Positions 1 through 14,200 of a stretch of DNA of 64,000 nt are shown here, piece by piece. Under the pieces are notes generated by a model. It made no database searches. It was not told where the DNA came from and saw only the letters and a list, made by a program, of their open reading frames with translations. The DNA is taken from NCBI RefSeq assembly GCF_036884655.1, contig NC_088342.1, forward strand, positions 29,498,501-29,562,500, read 5' to 3'. Position numbers and translations under genes: made by a program. The stretch comes from Musa acuminata AAA Group. Taxonomy: Eukaryota > Streptophyta > Magnoliopsida > Zingiberales > Musaceae. Each line of letters opens with the position of its first letter. The first letter of the stretch is position 1.

Positions 1-283
1 TTTGTCTGTAAAGGTACAACAAAACATGTAAAACAAAACGAGGATCTCAGCATCAAAAACATATTCCATCAATACGTGGTGAGTTCCATCACGAGACACC
101 ATCATACTTGCAATCTACATACACATTACCTTTATGGATTATGTTCTGCACAGCAGTTGATATGACTGTCTTTCTCCAACATATTCTCAAAGAAGAATTA
201 AGTGAAGTTGCAATCTCGATTTGTGAAATCCACTAAACAACCAGAGAGACACTTGCATCATGTACATAGCAAGGCGAGACAAA

Positions 284-523
284 CTACTTAATCAAACAAG
301 CCAGGTCCGGATCATCCATGTCGAGATCCAGCCAACCATACAGCCGCATGTACTCTATATAATGATCCGGTGGTTTTATGGCACGAGGATTTCTTGGGGC
401 GAAAGCATGCAATCTTTTGACATCGCGAGCAAGCCATCTAACAAAGGCTTGGTCTAGTGGAGGCATGACTCTTGCAAAGATCTCATCCTTCCTAGTCTCT
501 TGCTTTGCAGGCTTATTCCCCAT
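284..523 (-). CDS. Small conserved-looking plant protein, 79 aa, function unknown
   Basis: A complete 80-codon frame begins at the ATG at 523-521 and ends at TAG at 286-284. The product is small, soluble and charged (starts MGNKPAKQETRKDE, ends in an acidic DLDMDDPD stretch), with no signal peptide or membrane segment. The middle is rich in Arg, Pro and aromatic residues (RWLARDVKRLH, PPDHYIEYMRLYGWLDL), as expected of a folded domain. Twenty-one bases upstream of the ATG there is a good acceptor: a pyrimidine tract ending CTCCAG at 545. The mRNA therefore probably has a 5'-UTR intron; a plausible donor (CAG/GTGCGG) lies at 3735/3734 in a GC-rich block. I have an impression of similar uncharacterised plant proteins but cannot name a family. 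Coding status is likely; function is not assigned. Confidence 0.65.
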   Translation of the reverse strand: MGNKPAKQETRKDEIFARVMPPLDQAFVRWLARDVKRLHAFAPRNPRAIKPPDHYIEYMRLYGWLDLDMDDPDLACLIK

Positions 524-707
524 GACGCCAGATTATGATTTTTGCTGGAGCAGGAAAAAAAACAAGACATAATAAAATAGGACAAGGACAATTAGATACC
601 ATGCTCTATGTAATTAAAATGGAGAGCTTGCTGAAGAAGCAAACAGAAATAGTGAGTGATAACCATCACATGAAGAATTTTGTTTTTGTGAATAGAAGAA
701 TGAGACG

Positions 708-879
708 ACAAAGAAGGCTCGAACATCATAAATAACTAAAAATCTTTGAAGAAATCATTAAAACTAAAACTTTCCTATCACAGAAGCCTGCATACAAAGA
801 AGGCTCGAACATCATAAATAACTAAAAATCTTTGAAGAAATCGTTAAAACTAAAACTTTCCTATCACATAAGCCTGCAT
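708..879. repeat. 86-bp tandem duplication
   Basis: Two adjacent copies (708-793 and 794-879) are nearly identical, both starting acaaagaaggctcgaaca, with only a few substitutions such as cattaa/cgttaa and acagaag/acataag. They lie inside the presumed 5'-UTR intron of the 79-aa gene. No coding role is seen. Confidence 0.85.
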
Positions 880-2954
880 GTTGATCTACTATCAGAAACC
901 TACATGTATCACAATCACAATTGGACACTCCCAAAAAAATAAAAGGTGAAGACATGAATGAGGGGGAAAGAAAAAAACAGCCCACCACCAACATTAATTT
1001 CTGAAGATAAGGGTGTGTTATTCCATAATTCTTTGATCTTAACTCTCTTTTGACATATTAATTGGTATTCATACCACCAACTATGAACATTCAATAGGTC
1101 ATCACTAAACAGGATAGCATAACAAACCATCAATGAAGAATACTCATGTATTAAAACCACAACAAAACCAAAATAGGTACAAGTACTCTTAAATTTAACT
1201 CTTGTTGTATCTCATAATCTTTTTAAAGACTACATAATCCATAAACTACAGAGTTTTGACAATTATCCCCAAAGGCTATCCAGAATTTCTAAGTTTATGG
1301 AACACCTTGCCAGGTGTCGTGAAACATAGCATTGCCAATTGTATTGGATAGGCATGGGGGGCATGACCCAGCATTGTGTTGACATGACTCTCCACTGAGT
1401 TTTTGTATGCTAATACCTTAAATTTCAATAAAAAAACATGATTTATTATGGTCTTGAAATCCAAGGTCCTAATCCAAGTGTGCTGACTGAGACCAACCCA
1501 ATCGATGTAGTCCAATATCGACTGATCCTAAGACCCATTGACTATTGCCAGAATAAGAAGTACAAGATATACTACCTCATACTTGTTATCACAATAGATT
1601 CAGTGAATGACACCACTAACATTTCATAGGCACTAGTGTTCTTTAACCTTATGGCTTATTTCATTAGTTTCTTAATTTTCTTCATCTTTCCTTTTACCTA
1701 TCACCTGGGTTTATGACTTCTGAAAAGAACCTGTCAACCTTTTCAAAGGTTAAACTACTGCATTAAATCTATCACTAATGCAGTGATCTTAGTTGACAGC
1801 ATGAATCGGCTAAAGGATTTGTATAAAGTTTCATCTATTGATACATATGATCCAAGAAAGAATGAATAGAATTCCACAAAGCTAGTATATTCTTGTTGAT
1901 TTCAAGCCATCTAAGGTCTAAAGAAACGAAGTCAACTTAATAAAGACAAGGTAAGAGGAAATACATGTTTTGCCCACTACCTAGATTTATAAATTCTGAA
2001 AGGAACCCAACAACCTTTTCAATGGTCAAACTACTGCATCAAACCTACACCTCCGTTTATCTACATATGTCTACAATAATATATTAATCCTCATATATTA
2101 ATTCAAGGAGATGCGTGTAAGACTAAGTCATCAACCACACTCTGGTTTTGCTAACATAGAACATGCTTCATAAACATTTGTATCCTGTGTGACACTGTGT
2201 AATTGTTAGTTTCCTTTTACATGTTTGAGAAAGGAAGGAGTGCATGGAAAGAACTGTTATTTCATATAAGTTCGATGACAAGTCCATGGTTCATAAAACA
2301 TCTCAGAGAATAACACAGATGAGTAACAATCATTCGGATAGGCTAGCAACTGTGCATACTAACAAAACGAGAATGACTTATTCTTGATGGCAACAGTTCT
2401 CTCCTTTTTTACATTTGTTTCAAATTCAAAATGGATGAACATTGCTAGTAATAAATATACTATCTAAGAAGGCTTCTTGGACACTCAATAACTCTTCCTA
2501 ATGAAACAGTTTATACAGTGTTAGTTCGATTAGTTAATCAAGTTGGGTAGAATTTCAGCACATGGTTCTCCTGTTAGATATTCCACTTATTTGAGAGGTT
2601 AACAACTTAATATTGCCTTTGTAAATCTCTTTAGACTTGGCCTTTTGTAATGTGTTATATTCTTTACTTCACTGTTTCAAGAGAGACACTTGGACAATGG
2701 GAATAACTTATACACAATCTCTCATCAATCCCTCCATAAATGATCAGTTTTTTCCCAGGTGCAAAATAATCACCTTATTTCCTTCATCTTCTTTTTCTTA
2801 TAAGGGGGTCTTCTCTTCTACAAAACAAAGTCATGTACAGAAATATAACTCCTATACCAACACTCTTCTTGACTTTTTTAGCTTTCTGTGTCTCCATCTA
2901 TTTTTGTTTGGTATAACATAACTTCATTTGAGAACCAGCTGAGAACTTGGGCAT
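880..2954. other. Intronic or intergenic AT-rich stretch, no gene recognised
   Basis: No convincing coding frame on either strand. A diverged direct repeat of about 72 bp is visible, at 1701-1772 and 1977-2048 (both contain a ttctgaaa..gaacc..caaccttttcaa core followed by aaactactgcat). The stretch is consistent with a long 5'-UTR intron of the 79-aa gene. Confidence 0.4.
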
Positions 2955-3055
2955 CTAAAACCCATTGGCAAGCATGACGCTGAAGGGTTCTAGATCGAGC
3001 TCAGGATCGTACCTTGGGAATGCATAGCGTGCCTTCTTAAACTCAAATATCCTTT
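2955..3055 (-). other. Coding-like stretch, possible terminal exon of an unrecognised gene
   Basis: On the minus strand, after an AG at 3057-3056, about 32 codons stay open with protein-like composition (FEFKKARYAFPRYDPELD, then EPFSVMLANGF) and end at TAG 2957-2955. The acceptor is weak because the upstream sequence is purine-rich, and I could not link it convincingly to upstream exons. It may be the last exon of a minus-strand gene starting near 3.9 kb, a gene fragment, or chance. Confidence 0.25.
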
Positions 3056-3349
3056 CTGTCTCCAACTATTACTTAATATGTCTGTCTATTTGTATTTTGT
3101 TGTGCATCATCAACACTATTTTTATCAAATGTTCAACGTTTGCCTGTTTCAAGCAGAAAAAATCACGACACATTTTCAAGGTCAGTGAAGACATGTCCAC
3201 CAATACCTAATCCTTGCAAAATTTATATATTTAGCATGTCTGAGATGATCAAAGAAGTTGGTAACTCGCTTGCATGGGCACACAGATCAGACTGACATCT
3301 CAGCTTAAGGTTGCGAAAACAACAACATCCTCATTACCAACCTATAATT

Positions 3350-3519
3350 CTACCGCTGACTGATTTTGCATTGATTATCTAGGTCTGTGGACACTCTTTG
3401 ATTTTTCCTCTTTCCACAGTATAGATTTTCTACAGATCCTAAACAGTTAACTTGATTGGAATCACTCATAAATTCCCGTGATGCAACGCCAATTGCATCT
3501 ATCTCTAAAGACAAATCAG
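3350..3519 (-). other. Second coding-like stretch, possible internal exon
   Basis: A good acceptor (TTCTTTTACCAG, ending at 3520) precedes a single open frame of about 55 codons (begins LSLEIDAIGVASREFMSD) that stops at TAG 3352-3350. A donor-like GGATCT/GTAGAA lies within it. A further open stretch (CAHASELPTSLIISDML) follows around 3290-3225 after a CAG. These look like exons of one minus-strand gene, but the splice chain cannot be closed without a stop. Identity is unknown and it may be a pseudogene. Confidence 0.25.
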
Positions 3520-3734
3520 CTGGTAAAAGAAGATGCTGCACGCTAATATGCATTTAACCAAACAAGTTGAAGGCATGGCATTCCACAAAATACCCAATTA
3601 TTTCAGCGGTGAATTGAGATCGTCTTAAAGGAGGGAACATCATCAGGTGATTGTAAAGAGAAATAAGAAATCAGAAACCGAAATTAGAACAAAGTGAAAG
3701 ATAATCGAAAGATTGCGTTGTGGGACTGCCGCAC

Positions 3735-3905
3735 CTGCTCCTGCCAATCCAGACGCACGATCTCGCCACAGTTCGCAATCAATCCCCTGCCCTCCGAAGC
3801 TTTATCCCCAAATACAATCTGCTGCTCCGTCAGACTATGTTAAACTGAAGCCGTCTAGCCCCCGTCCGAAGATTCTCGATGCCCAAGGAATACTAACCCT
3901 AACAT
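3735..3905 (-). promoter_or_regulatory. Probable 5'-UTR exon and promoter-proximal block
   Basis: A locally GC-rich block between AT-rich flanks, read on the minus strand, ends in a donor-like GGAGCAG/GTGCGG at 3735/3734. Composition and position fit the first non-coding exon of the minus-strand gene or genes to its left. Inference from composition and one splice-like site only. Confidence 0.3.
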
Positions 3906-4024
3906 GGGATGTGAGGTTCATATCCTGTGTCATGGGATCAGTATGCTTCAGAGTTCACTTGTGCGAGACCTTGATGTGATGGATGGTCGGAATAAAAGCG
4001 CTATTTATGTTAGTTCCCCCAATC

Positions 4025-5595
4025 GGAATAATTACAGATTATTCCTATATTTAAATATGATTAACATCTCGATCTTTATATTTTAAAAAATAATATTGGA
4101 TCCTTATATTTGTAAAATATTTAACCTTAATTCTTATATCGCTAACTTCATTAAAAAAATTACACGTATTGTCACTTATAAAAAATATTTATTTAAATTA
4201 TTAAATTTATTTTTGAAATATTTCTCTTCCTCTCCTCTTTCTTGCCTATTTGCCCATCGTTCGTCCACTATACCTGCTCGACTATCATCACACCTACAAT
4301 ACTTGTCGCCATTGCACCTACATCACTCGTCGTCGTCACACTTACATCGCTTGACCCCCTGCACCGCTTGACCACTATCGCTCCTGCATTGCTCATTGTC
4401 GCCACACCGAACTCAACTCACCGTCACACTCAATAGACTGCCACACCTGCTCATCTACCGCACAATTGTGCGCATTCGCTGAAGCATTGGAGCATATGAA
4501 CCGTTGCAAACAAAGACGGGAGAGGACATTGCTACATATTTTCTACTAGCACATGCCACCATGAATCCTCAACTATTGATTTGGAAAAGCAAAGAAGCAA
4601 TAGTCTGGTTGATGATGCATTTGTCTAACAATATAAGAATAGATTTAATGTAATATTCCAAGTGGAATTAAGCATATTTATTAGCTCGAATGAGATATTC
4701 GATTCATATGTATATTAAATCAGAGGAGATAAAAAAGGGGAATGAATCATATGGAGGGGTTGATGGTGGTGTTGACAGTGAGGAGGGAGATCTTGTTGAC
4801 CTTGGAGTGGAAGATGATGAGTGTCACGAGAGGAGAGGGAGAGGTGGCTGTTGTAAGGGAACAACTGTAGGCTCTGGTTGAGGAGGAACGAGTCGCAACA
4901 GTAGAAGGCGATCCCAAAGGTGAGGTCGTCCCACTATTGGACCTTAGCATCGACGCACCGCTGGAACACTGAGTTCTTATTGGGTCGATTCTAAAGAGGA
5001 GACACATAGGCAGCAAGCTTCTTTGACAATGATGAGATCGTTGTCGGCCATGGCGAGGATGACGGGGTGGCGGGTGAGCAGGTGCAGTAGGTGAGCAGGG
5101 TGCGATAGGCGAGTTGGGTCTAGTGCAATAGCAACAAGCGATGTAGGTGCGACGATCAAGCGGTGCAGGAGCGATAGTGGTTGAGCGAGTCCAGGGTGAT
5201 GGGGTTGAGCAAGTCAAGAGAGGCGATAGTCGAGCGGTGCAGGTGCAATAACGGTGAGCATTACAGGTGCAACGATGGTCGAGCAGTGCAAGAGCGATGC
5301 AGGTCAAGTGGGTGCGATGGGGAGTGGTGGAGAGGAAGAGAAATCAGTTAAGGTGAGAAGTGGATATAAATTTAATAATTTAAAAATAATAAACTCATAT
5401 TTTTATTTTTTTATTTACCCTCTTTGTGCCTGCAACAACACATGCGATTTTTTCTATCAACAAAGTTAACAATGTACGAAAAATTAGGATGAAATGTTTT
5501 ACCTTCGTAAGGTTAGAGACCCCAATACTACTTTTTAAGATATATAGATCGGAATACTAACTAAAGTTAATTATAGGAGTAATGTGTAATTACCC
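4025..5595. mobile_element. Mutator-like foldback element with long terminal inverted repeats
   Basis: The left end (ggaataattacagattattc) matches the reverse complement of the right end (gggtaattacacattactcc), and the similarity continues inward for about 300 bp: the tattccgatct..atcttaaaaa..gtattgg block is present on both sides, followed by aaattattaaattta and ctcttcctctcc. The flanks are cccccaatc (4016-4024) and ctcccaatc (5596-5604), a 9-bp target duplication with one mismatch, the size typical of Mutator-like elements. Inside the AT-rich arms is a GC-richer core (about 4240-5330) whose halves are also partly inverted copies. No transposase is seen, so the element is non-autonomous. The 186-codon minus frame at 4747-5307 is low-complexity Ser/Thr/Pro/Cys and is not called a gene. 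Confidence 0.6.
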
Positions 5596-5604
5596 CTCCC
5601 AATC

Positions 5605-5971
5605 TTTCTATATGGAACTCTTCAATATCTCATCATTTATAACCATATCATATGAAATAACCTTTTTACCCTCGTAGACGACTTAATTGGATTCATGATT
5701 TATGAAAAAAAAATCATATTGAATGAAATTTTTTATTAAAAAAAATATTCTGCATTTAACTAGTTTCAATTGATTAAGAAATAGTTATAAAAAAACAAAA
5801 AATATCATTTGTGACCTAACACTTTATCAGTATACATCAGATTTAACGCTAAGATTGAAACAGAATGTTTGGAACATCCAATAAGACCATATAACTATTT
5901 TGTTTTATGCAACAATTTCAGCTTATGAGAGGTCAAACATAGATGTTTTGTAAACATATTAGCTACTTGAA

Positions 5972-6011
<40 letters not shown>

Positions 6012-6389
6012 TTTTCATTTAAATAAGAGAATTTGTGTTCAGAGTAGCCCTCGTACCATACCTGACTGAGAACTTTGGATGATGCACAAGACGAAATCAC
6101 TTGAAACAATCTTCCATTTGCTATGCATATCGAGTGAGATAGCAACCAGCATTTGTTCATACACTCATCAGAAAGCTACTGCCATTGGATGCCAAATCTA
6201 ATCAAGATCATCAATATGAATATATTTACCTTTTATTCCTTACAGTCCAGTCTGCAATACTTTCTGAAGTACCATTTGCGTACAATCCAATCTATGTGAA
6301 CTTTGCAGATTGCATCTGCTGCACACAACAGTGGCAGTGGCAAAACTAGTGATTAGCTAACATGACGTCTGGTACTCGGGAGATAAATT
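5605..6389. other. Intergenic stretch and 3' UTR side of the NTF2-like gene
   Basis: AT-rich with no coding frame. It contains the (TA)n tract and, next to 6390, the presumed 3' UTR of the minus-strand six-exon gene. Confidence 0.4.
5974..6009. repeat. (AT)n microsatellite, 36 bp
   Basis: Uninterrupted AT dinucleotide run of about 18 units, between gaagaat and catttt. Confidence 0.95.
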
Positions 6390-9300
6390 TCAATGGCTTG
6401 GATCTTTGCCAAAACCCATGAGGACATGTGTAATTAGCATTGAGCCCCTGCGTGTATATTCTGCAAGCCGTCCTACCAAAGGGAGATTGGTTGTGTCCCT
6501 GTTCTTTAGAGGCTTCCTATCCCACCTGCACTTGTATTCATGATGAATTAGTTTCTATCACCAAAATCTATCAAAACTGATGCTGGAATTAAAGCATGCC
6601 AAAAGACAGTGAGAGCTTGGACTAACCAGTCTTCATGATGGACAACTTGCCCCCCTTCAACTTTCAGCTTAATAAGTGATACTAGATCGATATCTTTTCC
6701 GAAAATTTTGTAATGTTGCTTGTTATCAATCAAAATCTGAAACATACACAAAATAGGTTGTCATTACAGAGAGAAAGGTTTCTGTTGACTTCCGTATGAA
6801 CATGGAGGTGATTCGATGTGTGCCAGTGCTGGTGTAGAATCATCATGGGACCTAGATGGTGCATATATGGCATCTTGAACAGCAAGCAAATCGCAGGTTC
6901 ATGTGCATTATGTGTGTATGCAAGTAATTTTCAAAGAAGAAAGTCCCATATGTGCATATATTAGGTGTGTATAAAGGGCTCTTTTTGTTCTTGTTAAATT
7001 ATATAACTTTTGAACTTTTTGAGGAAAAAAGAAAGTTACAAAAAAGCATATTGGAAGAGCAATGCAGAGATTCATAGCAAAATACAACCACATACCTCAG
7101 CTTTTCCTGGTCCAGTTGCATTTTCTTGTATTGTATATTCAACAATCCTAGATTCACTGAAAACCTGAAAGGCATAGACTGCCTCAATTGATGATAGAAA
7201 ATATCGTTGATACAGAGGTAAACTTACATCTTCAACATTGATTAATCAGGTATAACCGTAACCCAGACATACTTAAAAATACAAGAGATAGCTGCAACAC
7301 ACAGATAAGTGTGTCATGGTGGTATAAATTTATAGGATCAACTGCACTGCCTATACTAATAAAATAGATCTAAGATAGAATTAGATGGATAATTATCTTT
7401 GAAGAATAATAAATAGACGATAAATGACAATCTTAATGCAAAGTAAAGCTTACTCTGCATGGCTATACATGGCATCAATATGGTTCACCTGAAGGGCAAG
7501 TGCATAGACTGAATGATCAAATTTGCAATACTACATGATCTAATTACATAATGTATCTACTAGCACTGAGGTTTAGCGGCAGTCAAGTTTATTATGATGT
7601 ACTTCAATTTTCTATCAAGTAAGACGTATAAAATTATAAATCCGACTGCATGAGTCCTTGTATCTGTTTCCAAGTACTCAATGGTCAGTAAATTCAACCA
7701 AATTTTGATTTGGAGGATATAAAATACACATAATAGTTAGCCAAAAAGTCAGGAAACTCTGACAGTAGTTACTTATCCAGGCTAGATGGTTCAGAAAATT
7801 AAATTTGTAAATTCATAATGCTAACGTATGTCATAATCCTAATCAGAAAATTAAAAAGTTTTCTCATATTTTTATGTGAACGCCTATAAAGGTTTGCATC
7901 ACACATTAACTTTAGAGACCCAGTGACCGTTTCGTATCTTTATCTATCAATTCAGTGGATCGCAAATGTGTTGTTATTAGTGAATATATATAAACAGCCC
8001 TGTCATGAGTCTCGTAGGTGAAACATAACTGATCACCTGCTGACTACTGTATTAAACCTACTTCCAAAACGCACCCGCACTTTACAGTCTGTAGATATCA
8101 TATTTTTCCACCTGGGGAATGTCTTTGTCGTATGTTGGAAGAAAAAAAGACGTTTCCCTTACCAAGAACTCAGTCAGGACAAAATTAATTCTTGGTCTAT
8201 TGAGTATTTCGAAATAACGGTGACAAGACAGGAGAGGTCGACATTGGAAAGTAAGGTAGTAAACTGTAAAACAATCAAGATTCCTAAATGCGAATTGTCA
8301 AGCTTGATTAGAAAATTCTATACTGTGTTATTATGAACACTAAACTAAGCAATCAACATTCACTTGGCATATTACAAAGCAAACCATGAAACATGAAACA
8401 CTATTCCCAAGTCAAAGTAGCGTGGAACAAATCATGATGATCTATAAACTAGAATATATAAATTCTAGTAACCATTATCCTGATTATTATCACAAGTGAC
8501 ATTGTCATGATTAGATCCGGTAGGTTAACAAACTTTATTAAGCCTGAACCACTAGCCCGGAATGCTGAAGCTCAAGTCGACTTGTGAGAGTAAATCAGTG
8601 TGTTAACTTTATTGAAGCCAAAGTTAATAATAGTAAACCCTTATAAGTTAATATAAGACTTTGGAACTTATAACGTGGGACTAAATCGAACGGTTACATC
8701 GAACCTGAGGCTCTAGCACAAGGCCTGTCAGAAGTTTTCTCAGAGAGCTTTCGCACAACCAATTCATTGTGCGGCCCATATAGAACACTATTATCTTGCC
8801 TACTATAGATGAAAACTTTGGCCCTTCTCCAACTGAGATAAGCTTGTTAGCAACTTATCATGTGTTACTTTTAGTTGTACTGCACCTTCCTAAAATCTGT
8901 GTATTTTACTAGAGCTATTGTCATAATATTAATGTCTGATAAGATTTTTACTATGTATTGCATTCTTCTTAAAGACCAACAGGCACCAATAAAAAATCAA
9001 AGCAATCTCGACAAAAGCATGACGAAGAACACTAAAGCCAACAAAGCAAATCAAAACCTTGGGGAGTGAATAAAACGCGGATTTGATCTGCTTCACTCTG
9101 CAAAAAAATAAGGAGAGCCGAACTTAATCAATGCAACAACTAGGCAATAAACCTGACAAGCCAACTGTGGTTAGCTACTCACCCGTGAGCGCACATGAGA
9201 GGATCCTCAAAGGTTGCATTGGGAGCGTAGATTTCAAAGTCTCGTGCCGTGGCACGCGATCCATATCTGAATATGTACATGACAAGAAAAACAAATTCAA

Positions 9301-9459
9301 CAAAGAAAGAGAGATAATATCCCAAAAGGTAAAGAAAAGGCATAATTAATTGACTGACAATTTGAGGAGGTGGGGGACGATGAATTCGGAGATGCCTCCT
9401 CCGGAGTTGCTGAAAGATTTGTCGTCTTGGAATACCTTTGCCCGCTGCTCGTAATCCAT
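6390..9459 (-). CDS. NTF2-like / SnoaL-like (DUF2358-type) protein, 179 aa, six exons
   Basis: Coding exons on the minus strand: 9459-9359, 9266-9183, 9097-9058, 7164-7096, 6736-6627 and 6525-6390 (101+84+40+69+110+136 = 540 nt). All five introns are GT-AG, the phases close exactly and no stop interrupts the frame. An in-frame TGA nine bases upstream of the ATG fixes the start. Recognisable stretches are YGSRATARDFEIYAP and FEDPLMCAHG (exon 2), VKQIKSAFYSLPK (exon 3), FSESRIVEYTIQEN (exon 4), LIDNKQHYKIFGK and VVHHEDWWD (exons 5-6), and the C-terminal HVLMGFGKDP. Together they match a plant family with the SnoaL-like/DUF2358 fold of the NTF2-like superfamily: a small cone-shaped alpha+beta domain, often a ligand pocket or dimer module, with no established biochemical role for this branch. 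Intron 3 (9057-7165) is 1.9 kb. The gene appears intact; the family name is from memory. Confidence 0.85.
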
Positions 9460-11239
<1,780 letters not shown>

Positions 11240-14200
11240 CGAAGAAGATATGGATCATAATACATTTGATGCCCATGATATTGTTAGTGAGCGGATCGAA
11301 TTTAATCTATATAGGTATGAAAACCTATTAGAGGATAAGGTCATGAAAGAATATGATTTCAACCTTAATACTTTTAACTCCCTTTCCAAATGAAGAGGAA
11401 CTTATTATGATATATATTGGATAGGTAATAATTTATGATTGTTCATATTATAATGTTTAATATAGTAATTTATTTATGATATTTGACACATAAGTCCTTC
11501 ATATTTTTTAGGTATTTACAGATATTTTAGAGTTTAAAAGAGCTTTGTAAGAATGTGTTATAAGAAAGAATTTTAAAATAAAAATTCATGTAGAATTTAT
11601 AAGCTTAAAGTACAATATAAGGTTGAGCACTATGGATAGATGATAGTTGCTCATTGAGGTGATGCATGTCTAAAGACAAAGTTCATCAACAAGCACTAAT
11701 GTAATATGCCTAGAAAAAATCAAGATTATTTATCTTGCACTAGCAAGTTTATAGCTGAAGAAATCAAAGAACAAGTTCTTACAAATGAAAAATATACTTC
11801 GAAGATGATCATTGCATATATTCAAAAAATATTTGAAGCAGTGGCTTCATATTGTAACATCCCTCATTTTAAAAAAAAAAAAATTAATTAGTAAATGCTT
11901 GTTTGTAAATATGAGAATTATTTAATAATTTTTTTTATTAAATAATATTATATTAAAGTTTATGGCTAAGGATCTAAGAGTAAATATTAAAATTTTGATA
12001 TGATTTATAGAATATTCAGAATTGAGTAAATAAAAATAAAATAAAATAAAATGGAGGACATGTGTCATTAATAAAGATGAGCCACTTGCATTTATTCTAA
12101 ACTTGACACCTAAACCCCGATGCATGTTTACCACCTCACTATTTTAGCATGAGTCAAACCTAAGTAATTTAAGGCACCATTAAAAAGAAACTTTGCAGCC
12201 AACGTTAGTTTGAGGAGAAGAAGAAGAAGAGAAGAAGAAGAAGAAGAAGAGGAAACTTTGTTTGAGGTTTTGCATAAACTCCCTATATTTGGGAATCAAA
12301 CTCATCTAAGGCAAGTGTTCTAACCTCTTACTACAGAATTCCTAATCTCTGTTTTCCTTTTAATTCTTCATAATTCAAAAGATTTCAACTTAGTACCAAA
12401 CCTTTCTTTCCTTTTGATACAATGCCATGAATCTGAAATTTTTCGATAATCTGACTTCTATACATTGTTTTGGATCTAACTTTTAGCACTAAACTCTGAT
12501 TTAGGCAAAGCATAATCCATTTGAAAGTAAACTCAAATATCTTTATTTTGACACTGAGATTGAATGATTTGGAGTTTAAATGCCTACTAAGACTTCTATT
12601 TCAATTAACCCTATAGATTCTGCAAAATAGGGACTGAAATTTCTAACATTCTGTTACTAAATTGCTCATAACTCTCTAGAGAAAATTCTAGAGAAAATTC
12701 TGAAATATACAAAGCTTATTTTTTTGAAAACTAGATTTATTTATCTTTCTTTTGACACATAATTTGGAAATTTTAAAGTATGTTTGCCTTCTGAAATATC
12801 TGTTTAAATTGATTCTATCAATTCTGCAAAATAGAGATGATCAATTCTGACCTTCTGTTACTAAATTGCTCATAACGCTCTATGAAAATTCTGAATTATG
12901 CAAAGCTTAGTTCTTTGGAAATTAGATTCACATATCTTTCTTTTGACACCTAGTTGAAAATTTTGAAGTATGTTTGCCTTCTGAAACATCTATTTAAATT
13001 GATTCTATCAAGTCTGCAAAATAGGGATGATCAATTCTGACCTTCCTTTACTCTATTTGTTGTAACTTCTTGTTAAGAACTCAAAAAATTATAAATCTGA
13101 GTTCATCTAAAAATAGATTGATACAGATTTCCAATGACACTTATTTTTAGTGATTTAGAGCATGCTTGGTCACTCAAACAATTCAGAAAATGTACCATTC
13201 AAATTCTATCATAATTGAAAACTTTGTTAGGTTTTGCCTATTAAATTTTCATCCTATTGGAAATATGATTTCTGCTAAATTCTTCTTCAATTGAGCTTTA
13301 TATTAGTCCTTTGAAGTTCTTGTATTATTCATCCTGAAATTATTATATATTTGAAATTTATTATGTAATGCTTTGTTTGCATTTCCTTGTTTGATAAAGG
13401 CACATGCATATCTTCGTTGTTCCGCATGTGCTTCTGATATGTGTCAATATTATTGTTCATACTATCCTTTTGTACTCTAGTGTCTTGTGGAATATTATGA
13501 ACCTTTGCCAGAAATGGTAAAGGGAGTTATGCTTAGAGCCCGCGATTGCTCTACCGGCCCCATTGACTTCACTCAGATGTGAGTGGATGGAGCTCCCAGT
13601 CGTGGGAGACTTATGCTTGGTGGTCATCCAGAAATGGATGAATCACATTATGTATGTGGTCCCACAGTGCCCTCTATGTTTATTGATATGATATCCAAAG
13701 CTTTGTTTATGAGTTCATATTATGCTTTGGATAAAAATGGAATGTATGCTACATCAAAAATGACATACAAGCTTGTGTTTATTATTCGGTTCACTTGTTA
13801 TACTTTGAAGTGTTTCGTTTATCATTATTATGCCCCCAAACACTCTTACGCCTTTGATATGCGCCTAAATGCTTCATGTGCCATTTGATACATGCCTAAA
13901 TGCTTCTTTTGCCAATGAAATGCTCCAATTTCCTTTCTTCTATTGTTATGTCTAATGCCTGTTTTTGAATGAGGTAAACCTTTGTGATTTTATATCAAAT
14001 AAGATGATTTCAAATGAACACTTGTATTTCTACTTTTGTATCTTGATACTAAGCCTGCTTGAACTTCTCCTATCGCCATGGATATGTTAGACGCTTGCTG
14101 AGCTCTTTATGCTCACCCCGTTACTATATAAATTTTTCAGGTAGCTTGTCACGCACTGAAAAGCTAGAATTGTGTTAAAGCAGTGAAAGGCTAAAAGATT

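Noticed and set aside
4747..5307. 186-codon minus frame
   Set aside because: Low-complexity Ser/Thr/Pro/Cys composition within a foldback element; no motif.
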